From the NCBI GenBank assembly GCA_024679535.1, contig JAIBDF010000019.1, positions 1-36,278 of the forward strand: 36,278 bases of DNA, read 5' to 3'. The stretch comes from Chromatiales bacterium. GTDB lineage: Bacteria > Pseudomonadota > Gammaproteobacteria > Steroidobacterales > Woeseiaceae. The notes under the pieces are model-generated. The model saw only the letters and a list, made by a program, of their open reading frames with translations, was not told the origin of the DNA and searched no databases. A program made the position numbers and the translations under genes. Positions 23,377 to 31,972 of the stretch are shown here, piece by piece; positions within the stretch are counted from its first letter, which is position 1; every line of letters begins with the position of its first letter.

Positions 23377-24284
23377 TGCCTGCATTCTGGCACTGGTTCG
23401 TTGCTGCTGGCACGATCGTTTTCACAATTTGGTGTATCTGGCTGATCACTTGGTCGGCCAAGCAGGGACCGCAAAATGTGGCCGACGATGACCTCGTTGG
23501 CCACAAGTGGGACGGTGACATCGAGGAGTGGAATAACCCTGCTCCGAAGTGGTGGCTCTACCTGTACTTCATCACCATCGCCTGGGCCATTGGCTACATG
23601 GTGGCCTACCCGAGCCTTGGCAACTACAAAGGCATGCTGGGCTGGTCGCAGGAAGGTCAGTACGAAGCAGAAATCAAGGCCGCTACCGAAACCTATGAGC
23701 CGATCTACGAAAAGTTCGCGGCCATGGATTTCATCGAGCTGTCGCAGAACGCCGAAGCTCAGGCGCTTGGCAAGAGCCTGTTTGCGAGCTACTGCACGAC
23801 TTGTCACGGCTCGGATGCACGGGGTGCGCCTGGCTATCCAAACCTGACGGACGGCGATTGGCAGTGGGGCAATACAGAAGCTGAGTTGCTCACATCAATC
23901 GGCAAAGGCCGCCGGGCGGCCATGCCGGTACTCACCCCGGCGCTCGGCGGTGACGCAGGCATCGACAACATGGTCAAGTACGTTAAGAGCCTCTCAGGCG
24001 GCGAAGCTGACGCCGGAGCGATGAGCGCACAGCCAATGTTTGTGGCTCTCTGTAGCGCCTGCCATGGTCCTGACGGTAAGGGCAACAAGATCTTTGGCGC
24101 ACCCAACCTTACCGACGAAATCTGGTTGTATGGTGGCTCGACAGAATCGATTCGCGAAACGCTCGTAAACGGTCGTAACGGCCAGATGCCGGCTCATGGG
24201 GACCTGTTCGGCGAGAATCGCACGAAGATTCTTGCAGCGTACGTCTACAGCCTGCCACAAGAGCGGACCGTAGAGAGTGATTAG
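23376..24284 (+). CDS. ccoP: Cytochrome cbb3 oxidase subunit III (CcoP), di-heme cytochrome c
   Basis: A 302-residue electron-entry subunit. Two N-terminal membrane helices (about 8-26 and 60-78) enclose the cytoplasmic HKWDGDIEEWNNPAPKWW signature of CcoP. The periplasmic part carries two heme c motifs, C140-TT-CH144 (SYCTTCHGSDARG) and C226-SA-CH230 (ALCSACHGPDGKG), each followed by PNLTD. All elements of a functional subunit are present. The last 8 bp overlap the next ORF. Confidence 0.97.
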   Translation: MPAFWHWFVAAGTIVFTIWCIWLITWSAKQGPQNVADDDLVGHKWDGDIEEWNNPAPKWWLYLYFITIAWAIGYMVAYPSLGNYKGMLGWSQEGQYEAEIKAATETYEPIYEKFAAMDFIELSQNAEAQALGKSLFASYCTTCHGSDARGAPGYPNLTDGDWQWGNTEAELLTSIGKGRRAAMPVLTPALGGDAGIDNMVKYVKSLSGGEADAGAMSAQPMFVALCSACHGPDGKGNKIFGAPNLTDEIWLYGGSTESIRETLVNGRNGQMPAHGDLFGENRTKILAAYVYSLPQERTVESD

Positions 24285-24570
24285 CGAAGAATACCGAGGT
24301 GCCAAACAATGGAGCCGCGACAAGCAAGCGGTTTTCACCGTCGTCTGGATTTCATTCCTGTCCGCCGCCATCGGCACCATGGTGTTCTTCGCCCTGTTCG
24401 ACCCGGTCGACCTGTCCGGAATTTTTGACGATGACCTCGACATAGGCCGGGACGCTGGCTACGCCGCAGGCTTCTTCTTCTTTTGGGTACTGTGCGCTCT
24501 CTGCTCCGGCGTGACGGCATACCTCGTCAGGACCGCGCCCAAGCGGGACGCCAAGCACCGCGACCAATGA
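24277..24570 (+). CDS. Small two-helix membrane protein in the cbb3 operon
   Basis: A 97-residue protein of unknown function. It starts at a GTG (24277) within the end of ccoP, and its stop overlaps the ccoG ATG by 4 bp. Two hydrophobic segments are visible, AVFTVVWISFLSAAIGTMVFFA (about 18-39) and AGYAAGFFFFWVLCALCSGV (about 60-79). They are separated by an acidic loop, FDPVDLSGIFDDDLDIGRD; the tail is basic (RTAPKRDAKHRDQ). Tight coupling on both sides argues for a role in cbb3 assembly or stability. It does not resemble CcoH, CcoS or CcoM as I know them. Confidence 0.8.
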   Translation: MISEEYRGAKQWSRDKQAVFTVVWISFLSAAIGTMVFFALFDPVDLSGIFDDDLDIGRDAGYAAGFFFFWVLCALCSGVTAYLVRTAPKRDAKHRDQ

Positions 24571-25940
24571 ACAAACCGCAAAGCGCCTCGATGTACGAGA
24601 GCGAGAAGAAGATCTATCCGCGTGAGATCGGCGGGCGCTTTGCCAACCTGAGCAAACTCGCTACCATCATTCTCCTCGGTCTTTTCTATGCCGTCCCCTG
24701 GTTCAATTGGGACGAGCGCCAGGCTGTTCTGTTCGATCTGCCGGCGCGTAAATTTCACCTGATTGGCCTGACACTCTGGCCGCAGGATTTTCCTTACCTG
24801 GCCATGCTGCTGATTATTCTCGCGTTGTCGCTATTCTTCTTCACAGCACTCGCCGGACGCCTTTGGTGTGGTTTCGCCTGCCCACAGACTGTCTGGACCG
24901 AGGTCTTCATCTGGATGGAGCAGTGGACCGAGGGAACACGATCGCAGCGCATGAAACTCGACAAGGCACCGTGGTCCTGGAACAAGCTGCGCCGCAAAGG
25001 CTCGAAGCAGTTCCTGTGGATTACCTTCTCGATGTGGACGGGCTTTACGTTCGTCGGGTACTTCACCCCGGTCCGCGAACTCGGCGCTGAATTGCTCGCC
25101 CTCAACGTGGGCGGCTGGACCCTCTTCTGGGGTCTGTTCTACGGCTTTGCAACGTACGGCAATGCTGGGTACATGCGCGAACAGGTGTGCAAGTACATGT
25201 GTCCCTATGCACGCTTCCAAAGCGCGATGTTTGACAAGGACACTTTGATCATCTCCTACGACGAAGAACGTGGAGAGCCGCGCGGTAGTCGGAAACGTTC
25301 TGTGGATCACAAGGAAGCCGGGCTCGGCGACTGCATCGACTGTCAGCTGTGCGTACAGGTTTGTCCGACCGGCATCGACATTCGTAAGGGCCTGCAATAC
25401 GAATGCATCGCCTGCGCCGCGTGTATCGATGCCTGCGATTCAATCATGGACAAGATGGATTATCCGCGTGGACTGGTTCGATATACGACTGAACACGCCT
25501 TAAACAATGAAGGCACGCGCGTACTGCGCCCCCGTATGTTCGTTTACGCCACGTTGCTACTCATCCTGATTGCCGGCCTCGCGACGTCCATGGCGACGCG
25601 TACGCCGATCATTCTCGACGTGATTCGTGATCGCAACGCGCTTTTTCGCGAGCTGCCCGGCGACATCATAGAAAACACGTATACGCTAAAGGTCATCAAC
25701 CAGAGCAACGAGGCACGCAAGTTTGCTCTATCTGTAGCGGGTGTCGACGGTATTACGCTCGATGGCGTCAGCGACGCGGTAACCGTTGACGGTGGCGGCG
25801 TTCTCTCGGTTCCGGTCCGTGCACGCGCCCACCGCGACAACGCCTATGGCATCATGACGATCCAGTTTACTGTGAAGGCAATCGATGACGAGGATGTAAT
25901 GGTGGCAGAAGACAGCCGCTTCCTCGGCCCGACATCCTAG
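24567..25940 (+). CDS. ccoG: CcoG/FixG/RdxA iron-sulfur membrane protein, cbb3 maturation
   Basis: A 457-residue protein implicated in reducing copper for cbb3 assembly. Start ATG 24567 overlaps the previous stop by 4 bp; the longer frame back to 24483 lies inside the small membrane protein and is rejected. Features: KIYPREIGGRFANL at the N-terminus, membrane helices at about 31-47 and 78-96, the CGFACPQTVWTE motif (101-112), and two clustered [4Fe-4S] motifs. These are Cys 256/259/262/266 (CIDCQLCVQVCP) and Cys 280/283/286/290 (CIACAACIDAC). The C-terminal ~110 residues after another helix form the Ig-like periplasmic domain of the family. Confidence 0.95.
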   Translation: MNKPQSASMYESEKKIYPREIGGRFANLSKLATIILLGLFYAVPWFNWDERQAVLFDLPARKFHLIGLTLWPQDFPYLAMLLIILALSLFFFTALAGRLWCGFACPQTVWTEVFIWMEQWTEGTRSQRMKLDKAPWSWNKLRRKGSKQFLWITFSMWTGFTFVGYFTPVRELGAELLALNVGGWTLFWGLFYGFATYGNAGYMREQVCKYMCPYARFQSAMFDKDTLIISYDEERGEPRGSRKRSVDHKEAGLGDCIDCQLCVQVCPTGIDIRKGLQYECIACAACIDACDSIMDKMDYPRGLVRYTTEHALNNEGTRVLRPRMFVYATLLLILIAGLATSMATRTPIILDVIRDRNALFRELPGDIIENTYTLKVINQSNEARKFALSVAGVDGITLDGVSDAVTVDGGGVLSVPVRARAHRDNAYGIMTIQFTVKAIDDEDVMVAEDSRFLGPTS

Positions 25941-25949
25941 ATACACACC

Positions 25950-26483
25950 ATGGAACGTGAAGACACCAAGCCCTGGTACCGGCAGTTCTGGCCGTGGTTC
26001 ATCATCGCGCTGCCCGCCTCAGCGGTGGTGGCTGGCCTTACGACCGTCTGGATTGCGATGCAGACGACCGATTCACTGGTCGTGGCTTCCGGGGATGGCG
26101 TCAGGAACGCCACCGACCGCCACCTGCTGGCCGAGCGACTGGCCACAGAGCTCGGCGTCGCCGCACTCGTGGAGATCGACCCGGAGACAGGTGTTGTCTC
26201 AGCTGCCGTTCAGTCTCGCGATCTGGATGCGCTGCCGGCAACCCTCGAATTCGAACTGTCCCATCCGGCATTTGCGAATCGCGATCAGCACATCACGCTC
26301 AGCAGGGCAATGGACGACGGTGATGGCAACTCAATCTGGGTCGGCCACTTCGTCTCCATGCCGTCCGGCCGCTTCTATGCCGTCCTGAAAGCCGGTGATG
26401 ACTGGCGGGTCTCGGCCGAGTGGCAGGGTGAGACCAGCCTGATGCTCCGAGCTGGCGGCACCGGCGATGACGACGGGCGCTGA
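25950..26483 (+). CDS. ccoH: FixH/CcoH family cbb3 assembly protein
   Basis: A 177-residue protein with the usual FixH opening KPWYRQFWPWFIIALPASAVVAGLTTVWIA (about 7-36), one membrane anchor. The rest is a periplasmic domain containing LEFELSHPAFANRDQHITLSRA and the terminal GRFYAVLKAGDDWRVSAEW seen in family members. CcoH associates with assembling cbb3 oxidase. It starts 9 bp after ccoG and overlaps ccoI by 17 bp. Confidence 0.92.
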   Translation: MEREDTKPWYRQFWPWFIIALPASAVVAGLTTVWIAMQTTDSLVVASGDGVRNATDRHLLAERLATELGVAALVEIDPETGVVSAAVQSRDLDALPATLEFELSHPAFANRDQHITLSRAMDDGDGNSIWVGHFVSMPSGRFYAVLKAGDDWRVSAEWQGETSLMLRAGGTGDDDGR

Positions 26484-28860
26484 CACCTGCTTCCACTGCG
26501 CGCTGCCCGTCCCTGCCGCCTGCAAACTGACGGTAGAGATCGGGGGCTCGCCGCAACCCGTTTGTTGTCCCGGATGTAAGGCCGTCGCTGAACTTATTCG
26601 CGACACCGGAATGTCCCGGTACTACGATCTGCGAGACGCACCCGACCCAGGTGTCGGCCGGCCGCCCGAAGAAGCCACTGAATGGAGCGTGTTCGATAGC
26701 ACCGACATGCTCGAGGCTTTCACTGAGCGCGATGGAAATTTGCGCGAAGCAACGATCTATGTCGGCGGTATGTATTGCTCGGCGTGTAGCTGGCTGATTG
26801 AAACCACGCTAGCCAGGCAGCCGGGTATCTCGTCTGCAGAAGTCAATCCGATCACGCACCGCCTGCGCCTGCGTTTTCCGGGCGAAGACGCGAAGCTCTC
26901 GGCCTTCCTGGCGACACTCGCGAACCTCGGCTACCAGCCGCAGCCCTTGTCGCCCGAAAGCAGCACGCGCCCCGAAGTGACCGAGCAACGTACCGCGCTA
27001 AAACGTCTGCTGGTAGCGTCCCTCGGCATGATGCAGGTCATGATGTTCGCGGTCGGCCTGTATGCGATGGACTTCCAGGGCATCGATGCGGATATGCAGC
27101 ATTTCCTGCGCCTCGTCAGTTTTTTTGTCACGACGCCCGTGGTGTTCTACGCAGCGAGACCGTTCTTTACCAGCGCCTGGCGCGGCCTTGTCGGTCGCAA
27201 GCCGGGCATGGACCTGCCTGTCTCGATTGCCGTCGGCTCGGCGTACGTCGCATCCATCTTCGCGACGTTCACACGGGGCGAGGCCGTCTGGTTTGACTCG
27301 GTAACCATGTTCGTGTTCTTCCTGACGCTCGGACGTTTTCTGGAGATGCGTGCCCGGCATCGCTCGATCGATCGTAGTGCTGCGCTGTCATCCCTGCTCC
27401 CGAATACGGCAACACGCATTGATGCTGATGGCCACGTGGTCGTACCGGTGAACCAGCTCACTGCAGGTGACCGGGTATTGATTCGTGCTGGCGACCCGAT
27501 CCCCGCGGACGGCGCGCTTCAGGCAGGAACAACCAGTGTCGATGAATCGCTGCTTACTGGCGAAGCACGACCACAGCTCAAGGCGACTGGCGATGAGCTT
27601 TCGGCCGGCAGCGTTAACCTGGATGGTCTGATCGAAATGACAGTGACCCAGACCGGCAGCGACACAACGCTGGGCACCATCAGCCGCCTGAGCGAGCGGG
27701 CGCGCTACGCAAGACCGGCGTTCGTCACACTTGCAGACAGAATCGCCAGCTACATCGTGATTGCGCTCCTGATCATTGCCGCAGCCGTCGCCGCGTTCTG
27801 GTATTTCGCCGACCCGGACCGCGCATTCGTCATTACCCTGTCCGTACTGGTCGTCACCTGTCCGTGTGCGCTGGCTCTGGCCACGCCCGCCGCGTTCGCA
27901 GCGGCCGGCAGCCGCCTGTCCCAACTGCGTTTGCTGGTAACAAACGGCAACGCAATCGAGTCGTTGTCGCGAGCGACGCTCGCCATGTTCGACAAGACCG
28001 GCACGCTGACGATCGGCGAACCGCGCATTGCAGCTGTGTTCGTGATCGACAATGCGTATACCGAAAGAGATTGCAGGCTGATCGCCGCGGCGCTTGAACA
28101 CGCGTCAACGCATCCGTTAGCACGCGCGTTTGCGATGCAGGAAACATTGCCAGCAGTGTCAGAGCCGAACATCGTCGTGGGCCAGGGTGTCAGTGGAAGG
28201 ATAGACGGGCGCGAGTGGCGCATCGGCAATGCGGAGTTTGTCGGGGGTGGCGTAGCCGCTGACGATAGCATCACGACCCACGTATTCCTCGGTGTCGAGG
28301 ACCATGCCATTGCCTGGTTCGATATCGAGGACGCACTGCGCCCCGATGCGAAACAAACACTGAACGCCCTGCGCCGGCTTGGCCTCAAAACGGCCCTGGT
28401 GAGTGGTGATAACGAAGCCGCGGTCGAGAACGTCGCACAATCACTGGACATTCACGACACGCACTTTGAATGCACGCCCGAGGACAAGCTCACCATTATC
28501 GAAGCGGCGCAACAGGCCGGAGAACGTGTCGTCATGATCGGCGACGGCATAAACGACGCGCCCGTACTGGCCGGCGCCAACACATCCATCGCTCCCGCGC
28601 ATGGCGCCCTGCTCGCCCAGACCAGTGCCGACGTCATCATGCTCGGTGATTCTCTGACACCGCTAACGACGGCAATAGAAATGTCACGCAAGACCATTCG
28701 GATTGTGCGCCAGAACCTGGCGTGGGCAATCGTTTACAATACGCTGGCGCTGCCACTGGCCGCTGCAGGATTTGTACCACCCTGGCTGGCAGCCATCGGC
28801 ATGAGCGCGAGCTCGCTCGTCGTCGTGCTGAATGCCCTGCGCCTTACCCGGTTCGAATAA
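26467..28860 (+). CDS. ccoI: CcoI/FixI copper-transporting P-type ATPase
   Basis: A 797-residue P1B-type ATPase that exports copper to the periplasm for the CuB site of cbb3, not for resistance. An N-terminal cysteine-rich segment (C8-FHC11, CCPGC 33-37) precedes a heavy-metal domain with MYCSAC (Cys 104/107). The ion-binding motif CPC is at 465-467, the TGEA actuator loop at about 364-367, phosphorylated Asp 509 in FDKTGTLTIG, and the hinge GDGINDAPVLAGA near the C-terminus. The extra cysteine-rich lead is characteristic of the CcoI branch as opposed to CopA. Overlaps ccoH by 17 bp; ccoS starts 3 bp later. Confidence 0.95.
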   Translation: MTTGADTCFHCALPVPAACKLTVEIGGSPQPVCCPGCKAVAELIRDTGMSRYYDLRDAPDPGVGRPPEEATEWSVFDSTDMLEAFTERDGNLREATIYVGGMYCSACSWLIETTLARQPGISSAEVNPITHRLRLRFPGEDAKLSAFLATLANLGYQPQPLSPESSTRPEVTEQRTALKRLLVASLGMMQVMMFAVGLYAMDFQGIDADMQHFLRLVSFFVTTPVVFYAARPFFTSAWRGLVGRKPGMDLPVSIAVGSAYVASIFATFTRGEAVWFDSVTMFVFFLTLGRFLEMRARHRSIDRSAALSSLLPNTATRIDADGHVVVPVNQLTAGDRVLIRAGDPIPADGALQAGTTSVDESLLTGEARPQLKATGDELSAGSVNLDGLIEMTVTQTGSDTTLGTISRLSERARYARPAFVTLADRIASYIVIALLIIAAAVAAFWYFADPDRAFVITLSVLVVTCPCALALATPAAFAAAGSRLSQLRLLVTNGNAIESLSRATLAMFDKTGTLTIGEPRIAAVFVIDNAYTERDCRLIAAALEHASTHPLARAFAMQETLPAVSEPNIVVGQGVSGRIDGREWRIGNAEFVGGGVAADDSITTHVFLGVEDHAIAWFDIEDALRPDAKQTLNALRRLGLKTALVSGDNEAAVENVAQSLDIHDTHFECTPEDKLTIIEAAQQAGERVVMIGDGINDAPVLAGANTSIAPAHGALLAQTSADVIMLGDSLTPLTTAIEMSRKTIRIVRQNLAWAIVYNTLALPLAAAGFVPPWLAAIGMSASSLVVVLNALRLTRFE

Positions 28861-28863
28861 GCC

Positions 28864-29031
28864 ATGTCCATACTCTACATTCTGATCCCCCTGGCACTGC
28901 TCCTGCTGGGCGGCGCCGTCTGGGCTTTCTTCTGGGCGGTTGGCAGCGGCCAGTTCGATGATCTCGATACACCGGCCGTCCGCGTCGTGATGGACGACGA
29001 CACGAAACCGGAGCAGGACGAACCGTCGTGA
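28864..29031 (+). CDS. ccoS: CcoS cbb3 maturation protein
   Basis: A 55-residue protein with one membrane helix (ILYILIPLALLLLGGAVWAFFWAV, about 3-26) followed by the diagnostic CcoS phrase SGQFDDLDTPAVRVVMDDD. CcoS is needed for cofactor insertion into the oxidase. It starts 3 bp after ccoI and overlaps the next gene by 4 bp (GTGA). Confidence 0.93.
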   Translation: MSILYILIPLALLLLGGAVWAFFWAVGSGQFDDLDTPAVRVVMDDDTKPEQDEPS

Positions 29032-29756
29032 CTGAATTACTACCGGTCGTGGCGGCAGCATTCGTCACCGGCCTGCTGGGAAGCGCGCATTGCTTCGGCA
29101 TGTGTGCCGGCATCTCGGGATTGTTTGCAGTCGGTGCCAACGTCGCATCAATGAGGAATCAGGTACCGAGGGCCGTCGCATACAATGTCGGGCGCGTGCT
29201 GAGCTATGCCTTCCTTGGCGTTATCGTGGCGGTGCTCGGCAAGACCGTCGTTGCGGGTATTCCAGACATCGCGGCACCCGTTCGTTTCGCGAGCGGCATG
29301 TTGATCATCCTCGTGGGACTGCAGCTCGCATTTGGCTGGCGCATTCTCGCGCCACTGGAAAGCGCCGGAGCGAAAATCTGGAATCGCATAGCCCCGGCGG
29401 CTAAAGGCCTTGTGCCGGTCGAATCACTCGCCCAGGCGCTGGGCCTCGGCCTGATTTGGGGATGGCTGCCCTGCGGCCTGGTCTACAGCGTGCTGCTGCT
29501 GGCCGCGACAACGGCGGAACCGACGAGCGGCGGACTCGTGATGATCGCCTTTGGTCTGGGAACCCTGCCGGCCATGATTGCCACCGGCATCAGCGCATCA
29601 AAACTCGCCCGGTTCATGAGCGGCAAGCGGCTTGGCGCGGGCCTGTTGATCATCGTCCTCGGTCTGGCGACGATCGCCATGCCGGTGCTGAAGTTCACGC
29701 GTGCCGACCGACAGATGGACCACGGCCAACACGGGCGCATGATGCAGGACGAATAG
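29028..29756 (+). CDS. DsbD_2 / TauE-like membrane protein at the end of the cbb3 cluster
   Basis: A 242-residue inner-membrane protein with about six helices, of the 'sulfite exporter TauE/SafE / DsbD_2' (UreH-like) family commonly found just after ccoS. The first helix carries GSAHCFGMCAGISG, with a Cys-x3-Cys pair around the conserved GMC, and a later helix carries WGWLPCGLVYSVLL. Paired cysteines facing each other in the membrane suggest thiol-disulfide or copper handling during cbb3 assembly; this is inferred from family and position. Start GTG 29028 overlaps ccoS. It ends with a His-rich tail (MDHGQHGRMMQDE), which may bind metal. Confidence 0.87.
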   Translation: MTELLPVVAAAFVTGLLGSAHCFGMCAGISGLFAVGANVASMRNQVPRAVAYNVGRVLSYAFLGVIVAVLGKTVVAGIPDIAAPVRFASGMLIILVGLQLAFGWRILAPLESAGAKIWNRIAPAAKGLVPVESLAQALGLGLIWGWLPCGLVYSVLLLAATTAEPTSGGLVMIAFGLGTLPAMIATGISASKLARFMSGKRLGAGLLIIVLGLATIAMPVLKFTRADRQMDHGQHGRMMQDE

Positions 29757-29827
29757 CGCTGGGGGCCGCTAAGGGCCCGGCACCGGCCGCGCAGGCTGCG
29801 ATTTTTCGGCAATTACGTATTCATAAT

Positions 29828-29846
29828 ACGAATGAGTATCATTTAC
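29828..29846. promoter_or_regulatory. Fur-box-like site before the porin gene
   Basis: AATGAGTATCATT at 29831-29843 matches 11 of 13 central positions of the Fur consensus (AATGATAATCATT), and the 19-bp window matches about 12 of 19. CATAAT at 29822-29827 just upstream could be a -10, so Fur bound here would cover the transcription start. A TACGTA palindrome also lies at 29814-29819. Iron or metal regulation of the porin is inferred. Confidence 0.5.
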
Positions 29847-29859
29847 AATTCGCATTGGT

Positions 29860-31059
29860 ATGTTGGTCACTACGCCGAATTTTCACGCAGGTATTCAGGC
29901 TGGGAGAAACTCCGGTTATCTCCCACGGCGGTCCAGTGCAGGTGACAATTACCGGCACGCTCTAATTGCCGGTTTCACCGTGTTGTGCCTGTGTTCGACG
30001 AGCTTCGCGGACGATTATGAATTCGAGGCAGTGTATACCGGTGACGTGTTGAGCAATGTCTCAGGTGGCATAGCATCGGGCACACGTTACCTTGATAACC
30101 TCGATCTGAATATCAAGGTCGACGTTGCCGAAGCCTGGGGGCTAGGGTCGGGAACACTTTTCATTCATGGGCTATACAATAACCGTGTCACGCTGTCCGA
30201 CGAGCTGGTCGGCGATCTGCAGGTCGTCAGCAACATCGATACGGACGAAGACTGGCGAATTTTTGAGTTGTGGTATGAGTTTGGCGGAGATACCTGGTCC
30301 GTCAGAACCGGGTATTACGATCTCAATAGCGAATTCGATGTGCATGATGCCGGATCGATTTTCCTGAATAGCTCGCATGGCATCGGTCCCGAATTTAGCC
30401 AGACCGGGGAGAGCGGGCCGAGTATCTTTCCTGTCGCAGCGGTCGCCCTGCGAACCGCTCTGCAATTTGACTCATTTAACGTTCGTTTCGCCCTCGTGGA
30501 TGCGGCAGCTGGCAGCGAAATGGACGTCAATGGTGATGACGGTTATCTGACCGTTGCCGAACTTGACGTGCCGGTAGCCGAGTCGGCGCGGATATGGGCC
30601 GGTTATTGGAGCTACTCTGCCGAATTCGAGCGACCGTTTGGCACGGGTTCCATTTCCGGCAATGCTGGCTGGTATATCGGTGGTGAGCATACGTTCCAGA
30701 TCGGATCTCGTTCTGCCGCGTGGTTTGTCCGATACGGCCAGGCTGACGAACGGCTAAACAAGCTGAAATATTATCTGGGCCTGGGCTTCGTGATCGACAG
30801 GCCATTTGCCGCACGACCGGCTGATCAATTCGGAATTGCCATCGCATCGGCTCACGCCGGGGACCCCTATCGGAATTATCTCGAGCAAGCCGGTGTTGGC
30901 GCTGCGCGCCGTGAAACTGCATGGGAGATGACGTATCGCGCCCAGATCAATGAACACCTGGTATTACAGCCAGATATCCAGTACGTGCAGAACCCTTCAG
31001 TTTCAATAGCGCTCGACGACGCATTGGTTATTGGATTTCGGTTCGAGATCGCCTATTGA
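29860..31059 (+). CDS. OprB-family outer membrane porin
   Basis: A 399-residue beta-barrel protein. The OprB signature is clear in the middle, YDLNSEFDVHDAGSIFLNSSHGIGPEFSQTG, and the protein ends in Phe-Glu-Ile-Ala-Tyr, an aromatic C-terminus typical of outer membrane proteins. Alternating polar/apolar strands with aromatic girdles run through the sequence. OprB porins admit sugars; some relatives take up other small solutes or metals. The N-terminus is odd: about 32 polar residues come before the hydrophobic signal core (ALIAGFTVLCLCSTSFA), and ATG 29860 has no ribosome site and lies 14 bp after the Fur-like box. No later ATG, GTG or TTG precedes the signal core, so the start is uncertain. 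Confidence 0.85.
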   Translation: MLVTTPNFHAGIQAGRNSGYLPRRSSAGDNYRHALIAGFTVLCLCSTSFADDYEFEAVYTGDVLSNVSGGIASGTRYLDNLDLNIKVDVAEAWGLGSGTLFIHGLYNNRVTLSDELVGDLQVVSNIDTDEDWRIFELWYEFGGDTWSVRTGYYDLNSEFDVHDAGSIFLNSSHGIGPEFSQTGESGPSIFPVAAVALRTALQFDSFNVRFALVDAAAGSEMDVNGDDGYLTVAELDVPVAESARIWAGYWSYSAEFERPFGTGSISGNAGWYIGGEHTFQIGSRSAAWFVRYGQADERLNKLKYYLGLGFVIDRPFAARPADQFGIAIASAHAGDPYRNYLEQAGVGAARRETAWEMTYRAQINEHLVLQPDIQYVQNPSVSIALDDALVIGFRFEIAY

Positions 31060-31093
31060 CCGGATGAATCAGGCCGGAAGCAGCCACTTCGCG

Positions 31094-31972
31094 TCACCGC
31101 TCGGACTTCAGCCGCTGCTCCAGCCAGTCCAATGCGGACTCCGCGTAAAATGTACACGCCAGGCTGTTGACGAAGGGATTCCCTTCCTCCCTGCGCTCCA
31201 ATTTGTCGTACATGCCAAAGAAAAATGGATGCGGCGACAGCAGAATATCGCAGGGGAGATCGGCTATCTTGCCGGCACTTTCGATCATGCGATCAGCCGC
31301 GCCGCTGTTGCCGAACGAGAAGCCCGCCGCGGACACCGCAGTCAGGCTGTCCGCGTAGACGACGTCCAGGCAGGTATTCAGCGCGCAGGACTCCCAGGTC
31401 CAGGTAACGCTGCCCTGTGTATGGCCCGGCGTGTAGTTGGCCTTTACATTCACAGAACCCACGGACACGAACTCACCGTCGCCAATCGCGGTAACGTTCT
31501 CGACCGGCGGAAAACTCCCCTCGTCCGTGTCGGCAACGTACTGTGGATCATCGGCTCCAAGCCGACCACTGCTTAACGTGAGCGCACCTGTCTCGCTCGA
31601 AAATACGTTTGCCCGGCTCATCCTCTGCATAGCGGCGACACCGCCCGCGTGGTCGTAGTGCGGATGCGAAACGAGAATCGCCCTGATGTTCAGCGGATTG
31701 AAACCCAGTGCACGAATGCTGGCATCAATGCGTGTTGCCGACTGAGGCAGCCCACCATCAATAAGAATCAAGCCGTCATCGGTCTCGATCAGAATCGCCG
31801 ACAAGCCGTCCGTCCCTACATACCAGGTGTTTCCGTGTACGCGGAATGGCTCCTGGGGCTCGTTCCATTCGTCACAACGTTCGCACTCGTAACGGGCATC
31901 GGGTTCCAGTTCGCGCGGCCCGCAGGCAGCCAGGAGGGCGGTACACAGCAGGAAGACAGTCTTTCGATTCAC
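31094..31972 (-). CDS. Subclass B3 metallo-beta-lactamase-like lipoprotein
   Basis: A 292-residue metallo-hydrolase with a lipoprotein signal (LLCTALLAAC, Cys 17). All six B3 zinc ligands can be placed: His 103, His 105, Asp 107, His 108 (SHPHYDHAGG), His 184 (TPGHTQGSVTWTW) and His 248 (LLSPHPFF). Surrounding phrases also follow B3 enzymes: PFRVHGNTWYVGTDGLSAILI, FPPVENV, DVVYADSLTAVSAAGF and LPCDILLSPHP. Subclass B3 enzymes hydrolyse penicillins, cephalosporins and carbapenems, but many environmental homologues have weak or other activities. The gene overlaps the TauE gene by 4 bp and shows no mobile element nearby, so it looks like a resident chromosomal gene. Confidence 0.86.
   Translation of the reverse strand: MNRKTVFLLCTALLAACGPRELEPDARYECERCDEWNEPQEPFRVHGNTWYVGTDGLSAILIETDDGLILIDGGLPQSATRIDASIRALGFNPLNIRAILVSHPHYDHAGGVAAMQRMSRANVFSSETGALTLSSGRLGADDPQYVADTDEGSFPPVENVTAIGDGEFVSVGSVNVKANYTPGHTQGSVTWTWESCALNTCLDVVYADSLTAVSAAGFSFGNSGAADRMIESAGKIADLPCDILLSPHPFFFGMYDKLERREEGNPFVNSLACTFYAESALDWLEQRLKSER

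Noticed and set aside
24483..24566. 28-residue N-terminal extension of ccoG
   Set aside because: It lies within the preceding membrane-protein gene; ATG 24567 with a 4 bp overlap gives the family-typical N-terminus.
29757..29806. Terminator after the cbb3 operon (GC-rich region then TTTTT)
   Set aside because: The only hairpin I can form before the T run is a 4-bp stem (CGCA-TGCG), too weak to claim.
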